A program made the translations under genes and the position numbers. The notes under the pieces were generated by a model that was not told the origin of the DNA, did not search any database, and saw only the letters and a program-made list of their open reading frames with translations. From UBA7396 sp964404065 (GTDB taxonomy: Bacteria > Patescibacteriota > Gracilibacteria > BD1-5 > UBA6164), in NCBI GenBank assembly GCA_964404065.1, contig CAYOIP010000041.1, positions 1 through 9,596 of the forward strand: a DNA stretch of 9,596 bases, in the 5' to 3' direction. Of the stretch, positions 5,924 through 9,596 are shown in pieces. Within the stretch, counting starts at the first letter, position 1. Each line of letters starts with the position of its first letter.

Positions 5924-6160
5924 TCATAAATTGTATAAACGTTCAAAAAAATTTTTTTCTTTAACTTCTTCTTTTTTTATAACTTTTTTTGATATTTTTT
6001 TTGATTCCTTAATAGGTGAAACTTCTTCAATATCATCAATAATATCATTATTTAAAGTTCCAATTTGTTCATTACTTTTTGTTTCAACATTATTAATTGT
6101 TTCAACATTAAGATTTTTTCGTGGACGTCCTCGACGTTTTTTTGGTTCATTTGTTTCCAT
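5924..6160 (-). CDS. Small AT-hook protein (78 aa)
   Basis: The AT-hook PKKRRGRPRKN lies at the extreme N-terminus (residues 6-16, core RGRP 10-13). The rest is a polar, Asn/Glu/Lys-rich region that looks disordered (about 17-50), followed by a Lys/Glu-rich helix (about 51-78). There is no hydrophobic segment, so this one looks soluble, unlike its neighbour with the same hook. It probably binds AT-rich DNA, as an architectural protein, a replication helper or a regulator. GAGGT precedes the ATG by 5 nt, and the gap to the next gene is 8 nt. A plus-strand ORF over the same bases is a shadow. Confidence 0.75.
   Translation of the reverse strand: METNEPKKRRGRPRKNLNVETINNVETKSNEQIGTLNNDIIDDIEEVSPIKESKKISKKVIKKEEVKEKNFFERLYNL
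6120..6147. repeat. Copy 2 of the 28-bp AT-hook repeat
   Basis: This copy matches 5812-5839 base for base. It lies at the 5' end of the 78-aa gene and encodes residues 5-14 or so of that protein. Confidence 0.95.
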
Positions 6161-6176
6161 TTTTTACCTCTTTATT

Positions 6177-6359
6177 TTAATTAAGTAAGTTTTTTATTAA
6201 ATTAATATAAACATAATTTATTTTAGATTCTTTTAATATATCTAAAAATGATTTTTTACATTCCAAGCAATTTTTTATATGCTCCGCCAATATTTTTTCA
6301 TTTATTTCAATTTTATCATTATTTATTTTAACCATATTTTCAACTTTACAAAATTTCAT
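6177..6359 (-). CDS. Small protein with H-x3-C-x2-C zinc-finger-like motif (60 aa)
   Basis: The core reads HIKNCLECKK, giving His27-x3-Cys31-x2-Cys34. An extra Cys4 near the N-terminus could be a fourth ligand. The same spacing defines zinc-binding anti-sigma factors (ZAS domain), and short zinc fingers of this type also occur in other regulators. The rest is helical and charged, with no membrane segment. It is the first gene downstream of the predicted terminator and has AAGGA upstream of its ATG, with a second Met at residue 9 as an alternative start. A regulator of host or phage transcription is a reasonable guess from motif and position. The motif is short and could be coincidental. Confidence 0.6.
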   Translation of the reverse strand: MKFCKVENMVKINNDKIEINEKILAEHIKNCLECKKSFLDILKESKINYVYINLIKNLLN

Positions 6360-6384
6360 TTTATTTTTTTTTCCTTAAAATTAA

Positions 6385-6415
6385 AAAGGGAACTAAATTT
6401 TTATTAGCTCCCTTT
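6385..6415 (-). terminator. Rho-independent terminator or attenuator after the replication genes
   Basis: Read on the minus strand, AAAGGGAGCTAA pairs with TTAGTTCCCTTT around a 7-nt loop: a 12-bp stem with one G-U pair, followed by a T-rich tail (TTTTTAATTTT, partly inside the stem). It lies just downstream of the 118-aa gene and 26 nt upstream of the ATG of the 60-aa gene. GC is rare here, so the G/C core stands out. No promoter matching the host consensus is visible right after it, so read-through may feed the downstream genes. Confidence 0.75.
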
Positions 6416-6428
6416 ATTGTTTAATAAA

Positions 6429-6785
6429 TTATTCATTTTCAAAAATTTCATCAATATCTAAAAAATCATTGTTGTATGAAGTTAATGTTTTGTTATCAAT
6501 TCTAACTTCAAAAACCTTGTATGTTTTTATATCCTTTAATTTAACAATTTTAATAAGCGAAATTTCTATTTCTTTACCAGCTTGAAACAATTCTTTATTT
6601 GCCTTAACAATTTTTAATAAATCATAATTCATATTCATTGCATAGTTATCAACAACTATACAAAGACCAAATTTAGTATTAATAAAACCAGTTAAAGTGC
6701 CTTTGAGCTTGTTTCCAACTTCACTTAAACAAATGAAAACAATTGATTTTTTTGTTTCGTTTGTTTTTGTTTCTTGCTTTTTCAT
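6429..6785 (-). CDS. Putative single-stranded DNA-binding protein (118 aa)
   Basis: After a Lys/Thr-rich N-terminus (residues 1-13), alternating hydrophobic residues suggest a small beta-barrel (about 14-100), for example SIVFICLSEV, KGTLTGFI, GLCIVVDN and IEISLIKIVKL. The C-terminus is acidic (DFLDIDEIFENE, about 107-118), a feature seen in many SSB-type proteins, where it recruits partners. PRD1 and phi29 both encode SSBs that coat displaced strands during protein-primed replication, and this gene lies in the replication block just before its terminator. No conserved OB-fold signature can be confirmed by eye. GAGGT lies upstream of the ATG and overlaps the stop of the previous gene. The SSB call is inference from fold style, tail and context. 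Confidence 0.7.
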   Translation of the reverse strand: MKKQETKTNETKKSIVFICLSEVGNKLKGTLTGFINTKFGLCIVVDNYAMNMNYDLLKIVKANKELFQAGKEIEISLIKIVKLKDIKTYKVFEVRIDNKTLTSYNNDFLDIDEIFENE

Positions 6786-6790
6786 TTTTT

Positions 6791-6808
6791 ACCTCTTAGT
6801 TTGTTTTT
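6791..6808 (-). repeat. 18-nt leader repeat shared with the polymerase gene
   Basis: AAAAACAAACTAAGAGGT (minus strand) contains the ribosome site of the 118-aa gene and is identical to 8865-8882 before the polymerase. Here it also encodes the last codons and stop of the 88-aa gene. Confidence 0.8.
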
Positions 6809-7062
6809 TGTTTGTTATTTATTCCACTCAATCTAAATAAGTGGTTTAATAATTTAATTTTATTTTCTAATGTAGTTAAATTAAAAAACTGAATGAAACT
6901 AAATAAACGCATATTATTTAAATAATTTAATTTGTAATTTGTTTCATTATTGAAGTTTCTTACAAAAAAATTTAATTCGTGTAATATTATAATTTCATTT
7001 GTTAAATTTTTTTTAATTAAATAATTTGAAAGTTTTTTCATTTGTTTAATTTGAAGTTTCAT
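6796..7062 (-). CDS. Hypothetical protein in the replication block (88 aa)
   Basis: The product is basic, Asn/Leu/Lys-rich and predicted to be mainly helical, with no membrane helix and no motif I recognise. Its high Asn/Lys/Ile content follows the AT-rich base composition. The ATG is preceded by AGAGGA, and its stop overlaps the ribosome site of the 118-aa gene. A 71-nt AT-rich gap without a GC-rich hairpin separates it from the polymerase. Early-gene position suggests a replication helper or a host-takeover protein, but nothing in the sequence decides this. Confidence 0.65.
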   Translation of the reverse strand: MKLQIKQMKKLSNYLIKKNLTNEIIILHELNFFVRNFNNETNYKLNYLNNMRLFSFIQFFNLTTLENKIKLLNHLFRLSGINNKQKTN

Positions 7063-7133
7063 TTTTTAATTCCTCTTATTGTTTGTAATTTTTGTATGTA
7101 AAATAATAAAAAAATATTAAAAAGCAAATAATT

Positions 7134-8858
7134 TTATTTTTTTTTATTTAATTCATTAATAAAATAATTTTTAGAATTATAAATAAATTTTTTGTCTTTT
7201 ATTAATTTTCTTCTTTTGTAATTAAATTCTAATTTTTTAGTAATATCAACTAATTTTAATAAAGTGCCTGAACTTTTTTTAATTTTATTTTTTCGTTTTA
7301 ATGATTCTTTGAAACCTAATATTTTCTCGAAAGTTTTTTCAATGTAATTTGATTCACTGAATAAAAGATTTTTTAATTCCGTGTAATTTAAATTTTTCAT
7401 TCCTTTACATTTAACAACCTCTTTATTATTTTCGTCAATATAAGCATAAGTCTTAGGTAACAAAAAAACCCCCTCTTTAATTTTTGTTTCTAATTTTAAT
7501 TTTCCTATTTCATTAGTTATAAAATCTTTACTAAGTTTTTTAGAGGTTACAATTGAATCAGTATCGCAATAATAAATATTTTCAAAACCAATTTTTTCCA
7601 TTAGTTGAAAGTGTGTGAACCTTGCAAGTGCTGTAATATACGCCGCAATATAAACACCCCTGAAAGTTATATTTCTATTTTTTTCAACTAAGACTAAACC
7701 AAGTTCCTCGCTGTAAATTGGACTATCGAAATTATTTTCGTTAATTTCCTCGATATTATTTCCAATTGTTTTTTGTCCAAATTTACCATAAAGGGAATTC
7801 AACTTTAATTTTGCTAAAAATCTTTCTGTTTCGTTTTTTGTTTCGCTTTTAATTTTATAATAATGTAAAACATAATCATTAAAAAGAAAATCAGAATTTT
7901 CAAAAAAATACCCCCAGACAATTTCAATTTTTATTTTTTTATTTAGAAAATATTCTATCTCTAAATTTGTTAAATAAAATTCATCATCAATATTTGCATT
8001 TACAAAATAGTTTCCGCCTGAAGTTCGATAAATTAATGGACTTATGTAAGATTCATATTTTTGTAAGAATTTTATTTTGTAAAAACCAATTTTATTTTTA
8101 ATAAATTTTTTAGTTTTTTTAGGCGTTCCGATTGGCATTTTTTGTAACATTACAAAAGGATAAAGTGAATTAATATCATAGTAATACAAATTTTTACCAA
8201 ATGTTTTATAGACTTCAACCCTACCACCATAATAAAAATAATTTCTTATTAAATCATCAAATTTTGAAGGTGCGTTCCAAAAATATCCATTAAAAAATCT
8301 TTCCTTAAAAATAGTTAATGATTGACTTGCAATTGTATATTTTAAAATACCGTCAATTTTATAGACTTGTTCAATAATTTCATATAAAATTATGCAATCA
8401 TTTTTTAAATGTTGTTGAATATCTGAATCATCACAAGAAAAATTTTTATTAAAATCAACTTCATATTTTTTTACTGAAGTATTATAAATTTTACTTAATT
8501 TATCCAAACTTGACGGCAATAATAAAAATGAATCAACAAACTCAATTTTTCCACGCTTGTTTTTTAAATTTAATATTAAAGCAATTAAACCACTATCTTT
8601 ATTAATTATTGTTAAAGTTCCATACTGCATTAATTTTTCAAATAAAAAAAGAAAATCATACCTACCACCATTGTGAAAATAAATTCTATAACCAATTAAA
8701 TTTTTTGTAACAAATTTTAGATATTCATCAATATCATCAAAAGAAAAATAATTTTCCTTATTATTTTCTTTATAATAAATTCCAATGATATTAAAATCAA
8801 TCCAATTATTTGCCTCAATATCGCTTGCAGCAAATTTTAATTCTTTTTTACTATTCAT
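7134..8858 (-). CDS. Protein-primed family B DNA polymerase (574 aa)
   Basis: The polymerase should start replication from a protein primer at linear genome ends and copy by strand displacement. Its length matches phi29 polymerase (575 aa) closely. The exonuclease domain shows Exo I (D13-I-E15), Exo II (HNGGRYD, N63 to D68) and Exo III (H150-L-K-N-D154), where the usual Tyr of Y-x3-D is His. YYGG follows at 209-212, then motif A DINSLYP (228-234), motif B KLKLNSLYG (350-358), motif C YCDTDS (430-435) and KTY (469-471). The spans between YYGG, motif A and motif B leave room for the TPR1 and TPR2 regions of this subfamily. It follows the putative terminal-protein gene, as in PRD1 and phi29. GAGGTGG precedes the ATG. 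No frameshift is present. Confidence 0.96.
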   Translation of the reverse strand: MNSKKELKFAASDIEANNWIDFNIIGIYYKENNKENYFSFDDIDEYLKFVTKNLIGYRIYFHNGGRYDFLFLFEKLMQYGTLTIINKDSGLIALILNLKNKRGKIEFVDSFLLLPSSLDKLSKIYNTSVKKYEVDFNKNFSCDDSDIQQHLKNDCIILYEIIEQVYKIDGILKYTIASQSLTIFKERFFNGYFWNAPSKFDDLIRNYFYYGGRVEVYKTFGKNLYYYDINSLYPFVMLQKMPIGTPKKTKKFIKNKIGFYKIKFLQKYESYISPLIYRTSGGNYFVNANIDDEFYLTNLEIEYFLNKKIKIEIVWGYFFENSDFLFNDYVLHYYKIKSETKNETERFLAKLKLNSLYGKFGQKTIGNNIEEINENNFDSPIYSEELGLVLVEKNRNITFRGVYIAAYITALARFTHFQLMEKIGFENIYYCDTDSIVTSKKLSKDFITNEIGKLKLETKIKEGVFLLPKTYAYIDENNKEVVKCKGMKNLNYTELKNLLFSESNYIEKTFEKILGFKESLKRKNKIKKSSGTLLKLVDITKKLEFNYKRRKLIKDKKFIYNSKNYFINELNKKK

Positions 8859-8864
8859 TTTTCC

Positions 8865-8882
8865 ACCTCTTAGTTTGTTTTT
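8865..8882 (-). repeat. 18-nt leader repeat with polymerase ribosome site
   Basis: This segment is identical to 6791-6808. It contains the AGAGGT ribosome site of the polymerase gene and an A-rich upstream part. Here it lies in the 29-nt gap after the 201-aa gene, so it is not constrained by coding. Confidence 0.8.
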
Positions 8883-8887
8883 GTTAA

Positions 8888-9493
8888 TTAAATATGTTCA
8901 ATAAAATAATCTAATGAAGGATATTCTAATTCATATTGTTCATTTAAAAAAGATAAATTTTGAGCAACTTCAATAAAATTTGAAACAATTGAATCATTTA
9001 ATTTGTCTTTTTTATTTTTACGTTTCTTTATTAATTTACGTGTAACGCATTTTTGTCCACTTACTATTCCACGTTTTACATTTATTCTTTCAGTATATTC
9101 AAAAGTTATTAAGGTTAAATTTGAACCAGATTTTTTATTTTTCTTTATACTATTAAAAATTTTTTCATATTCCTTTATTGATTTTACCCTAAAAAATTTT
9201 GAAGTGAATTTTTGCCCCTTAACTGAATAACCTGTTACAATTCTAACATCTCTTTTAGAAATACTTTTAATTGGAGCTTGTTTCTTAATTGTTTGTTTTA
9301 CTTTTTTATTGTTGATAAATTCTTTTTTAACTTGTTTTTCATATTCAACTACTCTTATAGCAAGTTTGATTTTTTTGTTTGGTTCATTTTTGGTTTGCTC
9401 TTTTTTAGTTTTACTTTTGGTTTCACCTTTAGTTTTATTTTTGGTAACCTGTTTAATTGATTTTCTTTGTGAGGTGGTTTTTTTCTTTTTCAT
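8888..9493 (-). CDS. Putative genome terminal protein (201 aa)
   Basis: In protein-primed systems a terminal protein supplies the hydroxyl group for the first nucleotide and stays linked to the 5' ends. This product sits directly upstream of the polymerase, as PRD1 gene VIII and phi29 gene 3 do. It has a comparable size (201 aa against about 245-266 aa in Bam35, PRD1 and phi29). Residues 1-45 are extremely Lys/Thr-rich and likely bind DNA. A mixed middle domain contains VTGYSVKGQKF (about 87-97), and a second basic cluster lies near 155-165. The C-terminus turns acidic and aromatic (NEQYELEYPSLDYFIEHI, 184-201), with Tyr187, Tyr191 and Tyr196 as possible priming residues. No strong ribosome site is present, and the 5' UTR is about 25 nt. 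Terminal proteins share little sequence, so the call rests on context. Confidence 0.65.
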   Translation of the reverse strand: MKKKKTTSQRKSIKQVTKNKTKGETKSKTKKEQTKNEPNKKIKLAIRVVEYEKQVKKEFINNKKVKQTIKKQAPIKSISKRDVRIVTGYSVKGQKFTSKFFRVKSIKEYEKIFNSIKKNKKSGSNLTLITFEYTERINVKRGIVSGQKCVTRKLIKKRKNKKDKLNDSIVSNFIEVAQNLSFLNEQYELEYPSLDYFIEHI

Positions 9494-9524
9494 ATTTTCG
9501 CCATTGTGTTTTTTAATTTCTGAA

Positions 9525-9555
9525 CAAATATAAAAAAATAATATTTACTTACAAA
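9525..9555 (-). promoter_or_regulatory. Bacteroidetes-type promoter for the replication operon
   Basis: On the minus strand TTTG (9552-9555) is followed after exactly 19 bp by TATATTTG (9525-9532). This matches the -33 (TTTG/TTG) and -7 (TAnnTTTG) consensus of the primary sigma factor in Bacteroidetes. Transcription would start near 9518 and give a leader of about 25 nt before the ATG at 9493. It is the only site in the window where both boxes and spacing fit. Confidence 0.8.
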
Positions 9556-9596
9556 TAGCTTTTTTAAATTTTTTAGTGCCTCTTTGTTATTTAGAT
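9556..9596. other. Right genome end region, no gene seen
   Basis: This AT-rich stretch upstream of the promoter holds no ORF. Its outer part (9576-9588, minus strand AACAAAGAGGCAC) shows 10 of 13 matches to AACTAAGAGGGAG at 3-15 on the plus strand, in inverted orientation. That would be the place for a terminal inverted repeat, but the match is short and imperfect. Confidence 0.3.

Noticed and set aside
5910..6188. Plus-strand 92-aa ORF opposite the 78-aa AT-hook gene
   Set aside because: The minus-strand frame has a clear AT-hook and ribosome site, while the plus-strand product is a Phe/Ser/Leu-rich shadow.
7063..7133. Possible promoter between polymerase and the 88-aa gene (TTTG, 19 bp, TATTTTAC)
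   Set aside because: The -7 box lacks the final TG of the consensus. The gap is nearly pure A/T, so partial matches are expected.
9490..9504. Five-codon mini-ORF (Met-Ala-Lys-Ile-stop) overlapping the start of the 201-aa gene
   Set aside because: It lies in the short leader and ends in an ATGA overlap, but such a short ORF arises easily by chance and has no ribosome site.
9003..9533. Plus-strand Phe/Leu-rich ORFs opposite the terminal-protein gene
   Set aside because: They are antisense of a Lys-rich gene, where AAA codons read as Phe. They overlap the promoter and have no support from context.
1..9596. CRISPR array, tRNA or rRNA genes, insertion sequence, integrase
   Set aside because: No spaced direct repeats, cloverleaf-like GC-rich segment, transposase or recombinase motif was seen on either strand.

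Overview
The window looks like a near-complete genome of a small, tailless, internal-membrane double-stranded DNA phage. It would belong to the double-jelly-roll (DJR) capsid lineage that includes PRD1 and tectiviruses, PM2 and autolykiviruses. The DNA is very AT-rich. All credible genes lie on the minus strand and are packed with 4-nt ATGA overlaps or very short gaps, so the genome reads from right (9596) to left (1). A TTTG-N19-TATATTTG promoter, the Bacteroidetes primary-sigma type, sits at the right end. This suggests a Bacteroidota host, perhaps a flavobacterium. UGA is used as a stop, so the code is the standard bacterial one.

Replication block (9596 to about 6430): the right-end promoter drives a lysine-rich protein of 201 aa, placed where a genome-terminal protein would be. 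It is followed by a complete 574-aa protein-primed family B DNA polymerase, an unknown 88-aa protein and a 118-aa protein with an acidic tail that may bind single-stranded DNA. A hairpin with a T-rich tail at 6385-6415 follows and probably terminates or attenuates early transcription.

Middle block (6360 to 4978): a 60-aa protein with an H-x3-C-x2-C zinc-finger-like motif, then two proteins carrying an identical AT-hook segment encoded by a perfect 28-bp DNA repeat, then a small A32/FtsK-HerA-type packaging ATPase.

Virion and lysis block (4884 to 28): a previously unlisted 27-aa membrane peptide, the probable 277-aa DJR major capsid protein, and three proteins with one C-terminal membrane anchor each, one of them carrying a long Gly-Gly-Ser linker. 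A cluster of small hydrophobic proteins with a membrane-anchored lytic transglycosylase follows, then beta-rich candidates for minor capsid or receptor-binding proteins, and a last tail-anchored protein at the left end.

The likely programme is as follows. The terminal protein primes polymerase at linear genome ends. Small DNA-binding proteins manage DNA or regulation. The ATPase pumps DNA into a capsid lined by membrane, and the transglycosylase and spike-like proteins handle entry and exit. What stands out is a protein-primed DJR phage with Bacteroidota-type transcription but widespread Shine-Dalgarno sequences. Functions without motif support are labelled as inference. No database search was possible.
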